Assembly (NCBI GenBank): GCA_035764005.1
Contig: DASTZZ010000109.1
Location: 1 to 64,000, forward strand
Source of the DNA: Terriglobales bacterium
GTDB lineage: Bacteria > Acidobacteriota > Terriglobia > Terriglobales > Acidobacteriaceae
Length of the DNA: 64,000 nt
Reading direction: 5' to 3'
In this document: in pieces, positions 25,408-34,009 of the stretch
Position numbering within the stretch: position 1 is the first letter of the stretch
Layout of the letters: every line of letters starts with the position of its first letter
Program-made: the position numbers and the translations under genes
The notes under the pieces: generated by a model
What the model saw: only the letters and a program-made list of their open reading frames with translations
Databases searched by the model: none
What the model was told of the DNA's origin: nothing

Positions 25408-26061
25408 CTACTTCTTGACGATCGCGTTGTACCCGTCGCTGGCCAGCTTGCTCTTCATGGCTTCAGCATCTTTCAGTTCGGCAAACGGGCCGACCTGTAC
25501 GTGGTAGAGATTGTCGCTGCCATTGTTCGAAGAGATGAACACTGGGTAATTCTTCTTCTGCAGGGCTGAGACCAGAGCCTGTGCGTCTTCCTGCTTCGTG
25601 ACAGCGGCGACCTGCACGGTAATGGCTCCCGAATCGGGAGTCTCAGCATTAGCCGAAGTATTTGTTTGAATCGCGGCAACTGGCGTAAGAGTTGGGGAAG
25701 GCGCCGGGGCAGAGTCAGTGTTCGATGCGCTTTGGTTTTGTGGCGGAGCTTGATCGACCTGCGCATTTGCAGCGCTGTTCGGATCGCTCGCCGGGAATGG
25801 CGGCGCATCTTGCGCCACAGCGGGAGCAGTCACAGTGACGCCGGCCAATGGCTTAGCACCGCTGGAAGCGCTGGTCTTTCCCGACTGTCCAGTCTGGATC
25901 GCCATTGGACTCGCACTGTGTCCGACCGAGTAGCCCAGTCCGAAGAATGTTCCACAAAGAAGCACGAGACCAAAGAAGATGGCCAGCAGCTTGCCCGTGC
26001 CCAATACGATCTCGGTGTCTTTCTCCTGGTCAACCTGTTGCGAAAGCATTGTTGTTGCCAT
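25408..26061 (-). CDS. SPOR-domain inner-membrane protein
   Basis: 217 residues: a short cytoplasmic stretch (about 26 residues), one transmembrane helix (LAIFFGLVLLCGTFFGLGYS), a Pro/Ala/Gln-rich periplasmic linker (about 55-140) and a C-terminal SPOR domain (ITVQVAAVTKQEDAQALVSA, YHVQVGPFAELKDAEAMKSK). SPOR domains bind denuded peptidoglycan strands at the division septum (family knowledge). It lies 4 bases after the slipin gene and 29 before the PilT-type gene, so it is in one operon with them. Confidence 0.88.
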   Translation of the reverse strand: MATTMLSQQVDQEKDTEIVLGTGKLLAIFFGLVLLCGTFFGLGYSVGHSASPMAIQTGQSGKTSASSGAKPLAGVTVTAPAVAQDAPPFPASDPNSAANAQVDQAPPQNQSASNTDSAPAPSPTLTPVAAIQTNTSANAETPDSGAITVQVAAVTKQEDAQALVSALQKKNYPVFISSNNGSDNLYHVQVGPFAELKDAEAMKSKLASDGYNAIVKK

Positions 26062-26065
26062 ATGT

Positions 26066-26848
26066 CTAAGCGGTCTTGTTCGCCTGCGAATGTATTTCCA
26101 AAATCTTGTTGAAGCTGTTCATGAACTCAAGCGGCAGCGGGAAGACAATCGTCGTGTTTTTTTCGACGCCGATCTCGGTCAGCGTCTGCAGATACCGAAG
26201 CTGGATGGTGATGGGCTGGGTCGCCAGTACCTGCGCTGCATCCGCCAGCCGCTGTGCGGCTGAGAATTCGCCTTCCGCATGAATGATCTTTGAACGCTTT
26301 TCACGTTCGGCTTCCGCTTGCTTTGCCATCGCGCGCAGCATGCTCTCCGGCAGATCGACCTGCTTCACTTCGACGTTAACCACTTTCACGCCCCACGGCG
26401 CGGTGTGCTGGTCAAGGATTGTCTGAATTCGCAGGTTCAACTTTTCGCGATGCGAGAGCAACTCGTCGAGTTCGACTTCTCCCAAAACGGAACGAAGCGT
26501 AGTCTGCGCAAACTGCGAAGTCTGATAGACGTAATTGGAAACTTCGACAACCGCCTTATTCGGATCGATCACGCGCAGAAAAATAACCGCGTTTACTTTC
26601 AGCGTAACGTTGTCGCGCGTGATGATGTCCTGCGGAGGAACCTCGAGCGCTTCCTGCCTGAGAGAAACGCGCACCATGCGATCGATCGGACCAAAGACCA
26701 GAATCACTCCCGGACCTTTGGCACTTGTCAGCAACCTGCCGAGCCGGAAGATTACGCCGCGCTCGTATTCAGCGAGAATCTTGATCGAACTAATAAGGTA
26801 GAGCCCAACGATGATGATGATGGCGTAGATTAGGTAGTCCAATTTCAA
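26066..26848 (-). CDS. Slipin / stomatin-like SPFH membrane protein
   Basis: 260 residues with an N-terminal membrane hairpin ([20 protein letters not shown]) and an SPFH/band 7 domain: [60 protein letters not shown], then a coiled coil ([20 protein letters not shown]). This is the slipin-2 type that usually forms a pair with an NfeD membrane protease, and indeed nfeD lies 95 bases upstream on the same strand. The pair is thought to control membrane microdomains and stomatin cleavage. The ATG at 26848 is the first in frame. Confidence 0.92.
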   Translation of the reverse strand: MKLDYLIYAIIIIVGLYLISSIKILAEYERGVIFRLGRLLTSAKGPGVILVFGPIDRMVRVSLRQEALEVPPQDIITRDNVTLKVNAVIFLRVIDPNKAVVEVSNYVYQTSQFAQTTLRSVLGEVELDELLSHREKLNLRIQTILDQHTAPWGVKVVNVEVKQVDLPESMLRAMAKQAEAEREKRSKIIHAEGEFSAAQRLADAAQVLATQPITIQLRYLQTLTEIGVEKNTTIVFPLPLEFMNSFNKILEIHSQANKTA

Positions 26849-26943
26849 GTCCTCGCCTTGCCGAAAGATGTACGCTGGGCAACTGGAGCGGATTTTACCC
26901 CAGAAGGTCAGCTACTTAGCTCAAGCATATGCCTGAGTTGAAG

Positions 26944-28269
26944 TTACGAGAGTGTGTTGATGGAAGTGGAACCAACAGGTACACCCGCCGTGGCCGGCTC
27001 GACCGTCAGAGTGAGGTCGTGGACGGCGGTCACCCGAACCGAACTACCCGGATCAATCGGAACCGAAGCGTGGGCGTTCCAGATTTCGCCGTGAACAAAG
27101 ACCTTTCCGTCGGGTCGAAGCAGGGTCTGAGCAACGCCAATCTCGCCGATCAGGCCGCGCTCTCCGGTCACGACCTTGTTGCGCCGCGCGCGTACGGCGA
27201 TGTCCACCAGAAACATGGTTATTAACCCGAAAGGTACGCTGACGGCGACGGCGGTGAGCAATCGAATCCGCATCTGCGGGATTGGTCCGTCGACCAGCAG
27301 CAGAGCGCCCAGGATCAGCACGGCAGTACCCCCGAGACCAAGCGCACCATGCGTTGCAAACTTGGCCTCAAGAGCGAACAGCACAAACGCGGTGATGATC
27401 AGTGCCACGCCGGCAAAACGCAGCGGCAGTAAATTCAGCGCAAAAACCGCGAGTATGACGAAGATGATCCCGATCACGCCGGGAATCACCGCTCCGGGGT
27501 GGTTGAATTCGAAGTAGATCGCGAGCGCACCGATAATCAAAACCAGAAATGCGGTATTGGGATTGATGAGGAACCCGAGTATTTCTTCCTTCAGCGTGAG
27601 TCCATAGTCATCTATGTGCGCGCCGGCAATATGAAGCGTGACCTTCTGACCGTCGAAGCGCGTGACGCTCTTGCCATCCATTTGCTTGAACAGATCAGTC
27701 GTATCTTTTGCCACGTAGTCGATCAGGTGCTGCTGCAGCGCTTCCTGATCGGTGAACGACTTCGATTGCCGCACGGCACTCTCAGCGACCTCGACATTGC
27801 GTCCGCGCTTGGCGACGAACGATCGCATGAAAGCGGCCGAATCGTTCTCGACCTTCTCCTTCATGATGGGATCCATGGTCGTGCCCATCAGCACTGGATG
27901 AGCTGCGCCGGTGTTCGTGCCCGGCGCCATCGCGGCGATGTCGGCGGACTCGAGAATGTAAAAGCCCGCCGAAGCGGAGCGGCTTCCGGTGGGGTAAACG
28001 TAGACGATGACAGGAACCGGAGAGGCAAGAATCTTGCTGATGATGTTCCGTGTGGAATCCACCAGTCCGCCGGGCGTGCGAATTTCGATCAACACTGCTT
28101 GCGCGTGCTGTCTGCCGGCTTGCTGGATTCCACGCTCGATGTACTCGTCGGAGATTGGATTGATGGTTCCATCGACCGCGACCCGCAGCACGTCTGCGCG
28201 AGCTGATGCCGCCATGCCGATTACTGCCAGGAGCATCAGCGCGAACCAAATTGGGAATCGACTTTTCAC
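26944..28269 (-). CDS. NfeD membrane serine protease (long, ClpP-fold form)
   Basis: 441 residues: signal peptide (WFALMLLAVIGMAASARADV), a ClpP-class protease domain with RTPGGLVDSTRNIISKILAS and the Ser in SRSASAGFYILESADI, a Lys in the MKEKVENDSAAFMRSF stretch that probably completes the dyad, then four to five membrane segments and a C-terminal OB-fold NfeD domain (GLIGEIGVAQTLLRPDGKVF). Long NfeD proteins of this type cleave stomatin-type partners (archaeal PH1510 precedent). It overlaps the TPR gene by 4 bases (ATGA) and precedes the slipin gene, so the protease and its likely partner are together. Confidence 0.92.
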   Translation of the reverse strand: MKSRFPIWFALMLLAVIGMAASARADVLRVAVDGTINPISDEYIERGIQQAGRQHAQAVLIEIRTPGGLVDSTRNIISKILASPVPVIVYVYPTGSRSASAGFYILESADIAAMAPGTNTGAAHPVLMGTTMDPIMKEKVENDSAAFMRSFVAKRGRNVEVAESAVRQSKSFTDQEALQQHLIDYVAKDTTDLFKQMDGKSVTRFDGQKVTLHIAGAHIDDYGLTLKEEILGFLINPNTAFLVLIIGALAIYFEFNHPGAVIPGVIGIIFVILAVFALNLLPLRFAGVALIITAFVLFALEAKFATHGALGLGGTAVLILGALLLVDGPIPQMRIRLLTAVAVSVPFGLITMFLVDIAVRARRNKVVTGERGLIGEIGVAQTLLRPDGKVFVHGEIWNAHASVPIDPGSSVRVTAVHDLTLTVEPATAGVPVGSTSINTLS

Positions 28270-29879
28270 TGGTTTTGCGGCGCCGCGCTGCTCAGCTTGG
28301 ACTCAAGCTGCTGCTTGAGCTGCAAGGCAGAGGTATTATTCGGTTCCATCCGGAGCGCCTCCGCGACAGCCTGATTGGCTGCGTCCAGCTTATTCTCTTT
28401 GAGATTGAGCTGTCCCAAAGTTACATACGCGTCCGGCGTAGGTTGAGTTCGCAGAGTTGAGTCCAACTCGGTACGCGCTCCGGTCAAATCGTTGAGCGCA
28501 ATCTGCGCATTGGCGAGGCCGACGTGGGCCTCGGCATTCTCCGGATCGAGAGCCAGCGCTTTGCGGAAGTTGTCGCGCGCCTCCTCATAGAATCCCTGCC
28601 GCAACTGCTCCTTGCCCTCATCGACGTGCATGGCCGCATGCTTCTTCGGATCGGAGTGCGCCATCTGCGCTTCTTCGGCCTTCTCGATGGCGAACGCAAG
28701 CTGGCGGAAGGAAGCCTCGTCATAGTTGCGCTTGATGCGCTCCAGCGGAGCACGCATTCCGGCGGATGAACCGGTAACGGTGTCGAGGTAAGCCTTGGCC
28801 TCAGTGTCTGACGGGCGCAGAGCCAGCGTTTCCTTCAGCTGCTTGGTAGCTCCCGCCGTATCTTTTACTCGTGCGAGCGACAGAGCCAGGTTGAAGTGAT
28901 AATCGGCATCGGTAGGGTCCGCTTGCACCGCACGCTCTAAATATTCCACTGAGCTTGGCTTCCGCCTGCGGGCTTCGACGACTCCGAGGTTGTTGAAAAC
29001 CTCAGTAAGCGGCAGACGCGAGGCCACGAAGTTGAAAGCATCTGCGGCGCGGTCCAGATTGCCGGAGTAATACGCCGACAGCCCAAGGAAGAAGTTCGCT
29101 TCTGCGGCGTGCTTATCCGAAACGGGAATCTTGCTGAACCACGAGATCGCCGAGGCGTAGTCACGCTGCGCAAAGTAGGTCTTGCCGAGCTGCAGCATGG
29201 CTACGGAGTAATTCGGGTTGAGCCGTACAGCTTCTTTGAAGTGACGAATCCTGTCGGCTGCGTCGGTCGCAATTACGCCGCGCACGTAGTTTTCCAGCGC
29301 GTCCAGGCGAATGTCCTTGGTTTCGGCGATGAAGTCCTGCTTGGTTGCGGCGAGGTCAGGACGAATCTGATGCATCAGGTCCCAACTTGTGCCCGCCTGG
29401 ATATCGGTGAGCTGCAGCAGCGATCCGATTTCGGTCACCGCGGGAGATAAATGAAGGCGGCGCATGTCGAGGAGCTGCGCCTTTGCCGTGAACATGTTGC
29501 CGTCGTAGTTGTAGTTGCCGAAGACGACATAATCCACGTCCATCTGCTGCGCGATCAGCAGCAGAGTGGCGCGCGAGAGTTGCGCGTTGGCCGGTACGCC
29601 TACTCGATCGAATGCGTTCATCCGGTCTTCGCGGCTGATCACGAACGTGTTTTCCGACTGCATCCGCTGGCCCAGTACCTCCGCGAATGCCTCGCCAATC
29701 CATTCCAGTCCAGGAGCTTTCGAGTCGTTATGAAAGGGAAGCACGAGCACAACTTTGTTGCTCGGTTGGGAGGCCTCACTGAGTGCTGCCTTGGCTGGCG
29801 CGTGTTGTGCCGTCAAGTTCGGGAGTCCCAAAATGGCGCAGCACACGGCCAGGCAAGCGAAAATGCGGGTACGACTCAA
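28266..29879 (-). CDS. Exported TPR-repeat protein with TolB/FlgO-like N-terminal domain
   Basis: 537 residues with a signal peptide (MSRTRIFACLAVCCAILGLP). Residues 40-170 form an alpha/beta domain (KVVLVLPFHNDSKAPGLEWI, TLLLIAQQMDVDYVVFGNYN) like the N-terminal domain of TolB/FlgO-type proteins. From about residue 205 onward at least seven TPR units follow (LNPNYSVAMLQLGKTYFAQR, DPTDADYHFNLALSLARVKD, DPENAEAHVGLANAQIALND, TPDAYVTLGQLNLKENKLDA). It is the first gene of the nfeD/slipin/SPOR/pilT operon and overlaps nfeD by 4 bases, so it probably works as a periplasmic scaffold for that membrane system. Confidence 0.85.
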   Translation of the reverse strand: MSRTRIFACLAVCCAILGLPNLTAQHAPAKAALSEASQPSNKVVLVLPFHNDSKAPGLEWIGEAFAEVLGQRMQSENTFVISREDRMNAFDRVGVPANAQLSRATLLLIAQQMDVDYVVFGNYNYDGNMFTAKAQLLDMRRLHLSPAVTEIGSLLQLTDIQAGTSWDLMHQIRPDLAATKQDFIAETKDIRLDALENYVRGVIATDAADRIRHFKEAVRLNPNYSVAMLQLGKTYFAQRDYASAISWFSKIPVSDKHAAEANFFLGLSAYYSGNLDRAADAFNFVASRLPLTEVFNNLGVVEARRRKPSSVEYLERAVQADPTDADYHFNLALSLARVKDTAGATKQLKETLALRPSDTEAKAYLDTVTGSSAGMRAPLERIKRNYDEASFRQLAFAIEKAEEAQMAHSDPKKHAAMHVDEGKEQLRQGFYEEARDNFRKALALDPENAEAHVGLANAQIALNDLTGARTELDSTLRTQPTPDAYVTLGQLNLKENKLDAANQAVAEALRMEPNNTSALQLKQQLESKLSSAAPQNQ

Positions 29880-29917
29880 GATAGGGAGATTATATCTCTG
29901 GAATTCGGCAGCTCGGC

Positions 29918-30181
29918 TCAGCTCGCCTTGGCGCGATCGGCCAGCGCCAGATGGTGAAACCGCATACTTGTGACCTTCACATCTTCGCCGGGATAGTTGC
30001 GCGCAGCTTCGATTTCTGCAATGCGCAGAGCATTGCGCATGTGTTCCGAACAGAGATCCATGCGAACGGGATGTCCATTGGAAAGTTCAACAGCAACTCT
30101 GTAATGAGCGAGGTTCTCGCACCGCGCGAATTCGCGCAGATTGAGATGCTTAAGACGACAGTCTGGTAGTCGGCGCTGCAC
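29918..30181 (-). CDS. Small hypothetical protein
   Basis: 87 residues, no signal peptide or membrane segment. It reads like a small mixed alpha/beta protein: LREFARCENLAHYRVAVELS, GHPVRMDLCSEHMRNALRIA, then DVKVTSMRFHHLALADRA. Two cysteines fall 35 residues apart and are not arranged like a metal finger. The first ATG (30181) gives 87 residues; a shorter start is possible since the first 20 residues are atypical. It lies 38 bases before the TPR gene on the same strand. I do not recognise a family. Confidence 0.5.
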   Translation of the reverse strand: MQRRLPDCRLKHLNLREFARCENLAHYRVAVELSNGHPVRMDLCSEHMRNALRIAEIEAARNYPGEDVKVTSMRFHHLALADRAKAS

Positions 30182-30294
30182 TGAGCTGGTTTCTGGGCTT
30201 TATCGAATGGATTCGTCCCGCCACTCAAATGTTGCACTCACACGTGGGCGCAGTCGCGAACGCGCAAGGTCAGGGGAACAGAAGGAACAGAAAC

Positions 30295-30369
30295 TGGAGC
30301 GGGAGACGGGGATCGAACCCGCGACATCCGGCTTGGGAAGCCGACGTTCTACCGCTGAACTACTCCCGC
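30295..30369 (-). tRNA. tRNA-Gly (anticodon CCC)
   Basis: On the minus strand the acceptor arm GCGGGAG pairs with CTCCCGC; the D arm is GTTCAGCGGTAGAAC, the anticodon stem TCGGC/GCCGG encloses loop TTCCCAA (anticodon CCC, reading GGG), and the T arm is GTCGCGGGTTCGATCCCCGT. CCA is encoded (30297-30295). All arms fold. Confidence 0.95.
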
Positions 30370-30456
30370 TCAGCAGAAGCTTCGGGCAACATCTTAACAG
30401 CATGACTGGAGGCCGTCACACATAGGGCCGCCGGACTCCACGTCCGGCAAAGACTC

Positions 30457-32529
30457 TCACCATACCCTGCACACCTGGTCTGCCGGCTTTGTCATCGGCT
30501 GATCCGGCTTGCAGGAAAACGCTTGCGTGAACTCCGGCATATTTACGACTACGCCATTGATGCGGTACTCCGCAGGCGAGTGCGGGTCGGTTAATGCGCG
30601 CAATCGCGCATCTTCGGGACGATCATTCTCGCAGGCCCACTGCGCGAAACCCACGAAGAAGCGCTGATCGGGCGTGAGATTGTCGACCGGCTGCAGGTTC
30701 TTGTCTGCCGTGGCGCCTTTCCAGGCGATGTACGCGAGGATCTCGCCGCCGAGATCGGCCACATCTTCGCCCAGCGTCAGCTTGCTGTTGATATGGACGT
30801 CATCTACGACGACGTACTTCGCATACTGGTCTTCGACGCATTGCGTGCGCTGCATAAATTTGTTGGCATCGGCCTTCGTCCACCAGTCTCGCAGATTGCC
30901 CTTAGCGTCGTACTTGCGGCCCTCATCGTCGAAGCCGTGTGTAAGTTCGTGGCCGATGGTGCCACCGGTATCGCCGTAGTTGGGAGCATCATCCATCTTG
31001 GCGTCGTACAGCGGCGGCTGCAGGACACCGGCAGGGAAGTTGATGTCGTTCATTGACGGGTTGTAATACGCGTTGACCGTCGGCGGAGTCATACCCCATT
31101 CGCTGTGGTCGACCGGCTGACCAATCTTGTTCAAGCGGCGATGAGCCTCGAAGAAGCTCGCATTGCGCACGTTGCCAAGGAAGTCGGTCGCGGTGATCTT
31201 CACCGAACTGTAATCGCGCCACTTGTCCGGATATCCGATCTTGTTGCGCATTCCTTGCAGCTTCAGCAGCGCCTGCTGTTTCGTTTCGGGACTCATCCAG
31301 TCGAGCTGCTGAATGCGCTGCGCCATCGCATCTTCGATACGTCGGACCATATCGAGCGTGCTCGCCTTCAGCTCCGGCGAGAACACGCGCCGAACATAAG
31401 CCTGCCCAAGAGCTTCGCCGAGATCGTCGTCGACGTACTGCACGCATCGCTTCCAGCGCGGCTGCTGCTCTTTCGCACCACGCAGATACTGGCGATAGAA
31501 CGCGAAGTTCTCGTCCACGAACGGCTGTGACAGATACGGCGAGTAGGCGTTCGCAACGTGGAAGCGCAGATAATTCTTCCATTTGTCGAGCGGTTCGGAC
31601 GCCAGCTCGGCGTTCAGTGCTTTGAAGAAAGGTGGGGCGGTGACGTTCAGAATCTCGAACGACGGCGCCTTTTCTGTCTTGAAGAAAGCCGCCCAATCGA
31701 AATTGGGAGCGAGTGTTTCGAGTTCCGCAACCTTCATCTTGTTCTTGCGCTTGTAAGGATCGCGACGCTCCACGCGCGTGAGCGATGCCTGCGCCAGGCG
31801 CGTTTCCATCCGCATTACATCCTGTGCTTCTGCCTGCGCTTTGTCAGGCGAATCGCCCAGCAGCTCGAAAACTTTCTGCACGTGTTGCAGATAGCGCTCG
31901 CGGGTCTCTTTCGATTTCGCATCTTCCTTCGTGTAGTAATCGCGATCTGGCAGTCCGAGCCCGCCTTGATTAATGCCGGCGATCTGCTGCTCGGAGTTGT
32001 CAGGATCCTGAATCGAGGATGCGCCGAACATCGTCGCCGCGGGTGATGCCTCAAGCTGCAGCCGCGCAACCAGCGGTGCGAGATCATGTACCGATTTCAA
32101 ATGTGCGATCGCTTCCAGGTCCGGCTTGATGGCCTGGATGCCACGGCTATTCACCGCAGCTTCATCCATGCACGCGGCGTAGTAGTCGCCAATTTTCTGC
32201 ATAACTGCATCGCGCTGCTTCGTGCGCGATGCGTCTTCGAGAATGCCGCGCAGGAACTGCAGATTGTCCTGGTACAACTTGCCGTACACGCTCCACGAAG
32301 TCTGGTCCGGAGGAATGGGATTCTTCTTCTGCCATCCGCCGCATGAATACTGATAAAAATTCTCGCAGGGATTGACCGAGCGATCGATCGAGGTCACGTC
32401 AAGACTGGGCGAATAGGGAAGGGTCGCTTCCGTGCCGGACACAGCGGCTGAGGCGCTCGATTGGGCAGTTTGTGCGCACAGTGATCCGATACAGAACACG
32501 AACAAGGTGATGGTCGCGAAAGTTCTCAT
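30457..32529 (-). CDS. M13-family (neprilysin-like) secreted metallopeptidase
   Basis: 690-residue exported zinc endopeptidase. A signal peptide (FATITLFVFCIGSLCAQTAQ) precedes the M13 N-terminal domain (SLDVTSIDRSVNPCENFYQY, CGGWQKKNPIPPDQTSWSVY). The catalytic site is HELTH in TIGHELTHGFDDEGRKYDAK, with the third ligand in LTLGEDVADLGGEILAYIAW (Asp replaces Asn of the common GENxAD). The C-terminus FSCKPDQPMTKPADQVCRVW matches the conserved C-x-V-W end of M13 enzymes. It probably cleaves peptides up to about 40 residues. The gene stands alone with a tRNA-Gly on one side. Confidence 0.95.
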   Translation of the reverse strand: MRTFATITLFVFCIGSLCAQTAQSSASAAVSGTEATLPYSPSLDVTSIDRSVNPCENFYQYSCGGWQKKNPIPPDQTSWSVYGKLYQDNLQFLRGILEDASRTKQRDAVMQKIGDYYAACMDEAAVNSRGIQAIKPDLEAIAHLKSVHDLAPLVARLQLEASPAATMFGASSIQDPDNSEQQIAGINQGGLGLPDRDYYTKEDAKSKETRERYLQHVQKVFELLGDSPDKAQAEAQDVMRMETRLAQASLTRVERRDPYKRKNKMKVAELETLAPNFDWAAFFKTEKAPSFEILNVTAPPFFKALNAELASEPLDKWKNYLRFHVANAYSPYLSQPFVDENFAFYRQYLRGAKEQQPRWKRCVQYVDDDLGEALGQAYVRRVFSPELKASTLDMVRRIEDAMAQRIQQLDWMSPETKQQALLKLQGMRNKIGYPDKWRDYSSVKITATDFLGNVRNASFFEAHRRLNKIGQPVDHSEWGMTPPTVNAYYNPSMNDINFPAGVLQPPLYDAKMDDAPNYGDTGGTIGHELTHGFDDEGRKYDAKGNLRDWWTKADANKFMQRTQCVEDQYAKYVVVDDVHINSKLTLGEDVADLGGEILAYIAWKGATADKNLQPVDNLTPDQRFFVGFAQWACENDRPEDARLRALTDPHSPAEYRINGVVVNMPEFTQAFSCKPDQPMTKPADQVCRVW

Positions 32530-32609
32530 TCAAATCAGCTCCGAATCCGAACGGAAAGAGTAGCAGAAGCGTGGGCTTTTTCCATGCATGGAGGATGTAA
32601 CCGAAGCCG

Positions 32610-32690
32610 AATCAGCCTCTACGATATACAAGCTGAGACGAATCAATCGCAACCGGTCCTGAGTGGGATAATCGGGAGTAGAGGCTGATT
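32610..32690. repeat. Perfect 13-bp inverted repeat ahead of hemerythrin gene
   Basis: AATCAGCCTCTAC at 32610-32622 is inverted perfectly as GTAGAGGCTGATT at 32678-32690, four bases before the hemerythrin start codon. The 55-base centre holds the promoter region. Either a hairpin that occludes the ribosome binding site or an operator pair would fit. Confidence 0.55.
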
Positions 32691-32693
32691 GCT

Positions 32694-33395
32694 ATGGACG
32701 ATCGCGAATCTGCTTTTCAACACACCCGCCGCCATTTTGTACGCACGTTGCCCGTTTTAGGAAGCGCAGCCGTTCTGGCGTCCACTCCTCTGTTTGGGCA
32801 GGAGAAAGAGAAGGAAGACGAAGAGGTCTCAACGAACGAAGACCTCATGCGCGAGCATGGAATCCTTAAGCGTGTGCTGCTGGCCTACGATGAAATCATC
32901 CGCCGCATTCAGGCTAATAAAGATTTCCCGCCGCAGGCTGTGACAGATGGTGCGACTATCATCCGCAAGTTCATCGAGGAATATCACGAGAAGCTGGAAG
33001 AGGAGCACCTGTTCCCACGCTTCCGCAAAGCCGGCAAGCTGGTGTCGCTTGTGGATACGCTTTTGAAACAGCACCAGGCGGGGCGGCGCGTCACCGAGCG
33101 CGTACTGGCGACAGCATCTTCGCTGAAGAGCCGGGACGATCGCAATCGGCTGGCAAACGATCTCGAGGCGTTCGTTCGCATGTATGCGCCACACGAGGCG
33201 CGTGAAGATACGGTGCTCTTTCCCGAGCTGCACAAGATCGTTTCACCGCATGAGTACGACGCAATGGGCGAGCAGTTCGAGAGCATCGAACGAAAAACCT
33301 TCGGCGGCGATGGCTTCGATATCTATGTCGATAAAGTCGCGGCTCTGGAAAAGCAGTTGGGAATTTACGATCTTAACCAGTTCACACCGAGATAA
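32694..33395 (+). CDS. Tat-exported hemerythrin-domain protein
   Basis: 233 residues. The leader TRRHFVRTLPVLGSAAVLAS has the twin-arginine motif and hydrophobic core of a Tat signal, so the protein folds and takes up iron before export. The hemerythrin-like four-helix bundle follows with candidate diiron ligands in LMREHGILKRVLLAYDE, EYHEKLEEEHLFPRF, LLKQHQAGRRVTERV and MYAPHEAREDTVLFPEL. A periplasmic role in oxygen or NO handling is likely. The start ATG is 4 bases after a 13-bp inverted repeat, with no usual Shine-Dalgarno sequence (GATTGCT). The C-terminal 50 residues are an extra helical part. Confidence 0.88.
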   Translation: MDDRESAFQHTRRHFVRTLPVLGSAAVLASTPLFGQEKEKEDEEVSTNEDLMREHGILKRVLLAYDEIIRRIQANKDFPPQAVTDGATIIRKFIEEYHEKLEEEHLFPRFRKAGKLVSLVDTLLKQHQAGRRVTERVLATASSLKSRDDRNRLANDLEAFVRMYAPHEAREDTVLFPELHKIVSPHEYDAMGEQFESIERKTFGGDGFDIYVDKVAALEKQLGIYDLNQFTPR

Positions 33396-33405
33396 TCTTT
33401 AACGC

Positions 33406-33434
33406 CAAAACAAAAGGGGACGAGAGTCGTCCCC
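33406..33434 (-). terminator. Rho-independent terminator for the exported protein at 33457
   Basis: On the minus strand GGGGACGA-CTC-TCGTCCCC (33434-33416) is followed by TTTTGTTTT. Stem of 8 perfect GC-rich pairs with a 3-base loop and a T run, 22 bases after the stop of the gene at 33457. On the plus strand the same stem follows the hemerythrin gene but without a T run. Confidence 0.85.
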
Positions 33435-33456
33435 GGTATTGCTCGTTTCAGAGCTG

Positions 33457-33870
33457 CTACTTCTGCACGCTGGTGCGCAGAACATCGGTGCTGCTCGGCG
33501 TATCTGGCTTCGCGGTGTCCTCCGCGGTTACGAAGATGTCGAAGTTGTGATATGGCACCGAGGTCTTGAAGCTGGCCGCTTCGTCCTGGGTATTCACGCG
33601 CAGCTCTCCTAAGATCTGCGGCTGCTGGCCCGACGGCTGAATCCATACGATGTAATTTGAGTGTGCAGGACTGAGCCGATCGGCTGGCGCCAGATGTTTT
33701 GCCTCCAGCTCGATTGCCAGATTGCCATTCCGATCGGTGTTCACATGCACCACCCCCATCGCCGCCGGATTCGATTCTCCAGCGCGCATCTTGAATTGAT
33801 CGGCTAATGCTGCCGTAACAAACAGCAGCACTGCCGCGCCGATTAGTGTGATCGTCTTGCCTGATTTCAT
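33457..33870 (-). CDS. Exported protein with C-terminal beta domain, function unknown
   Basis: 137 residues: signal peptide (MKSGKTITLIGAAVLLFVTA, cut probably after ALA), then a short beta-sandwich-like domain (GVVHVNTDRNGNLAIELEAK, HSNYIVWIQPSGQQPQILGE, NFDIFVTAEDTAKPDTPSST). The layout resembles periplasmic anti-sigma-factor C-terminal domains (anti-sigma K type: YVVWLQ... and ...ITVEPAGG), but there is no membrane anchor or sigma-binding part. It ends with its own terminator. ATG at 33870 follows AGGAGCTTCCAA, a good ribosome binding site. Confidence 0.75.
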   Translation of the reverse strand: MKSGKTITLIGAAVLLFVTAALADQFKMRAGESNPAAMGVVHVNTDRNGNLAIELEAKHLAPADRLSPAHSNYIVWIQPSGQQPQILGELRVNTQDEAASFKTSVPYHNFDIFVTAEDTAKPDTPSSTDVLRTSVQK

Positions 33871-34009
33871 TTGGAAGCTCCTCCCGTATCTGTTTCATAA
33901 AGATGAAGAGTGCGGAACACGGCGTTGTCCAGCGGTCAACACGCGCCTTCGCCGTTAGACAACGAAGACAATAGTAGGTTCCTGTACACTCTCCGGCTGA
34001 GGATTCGAA

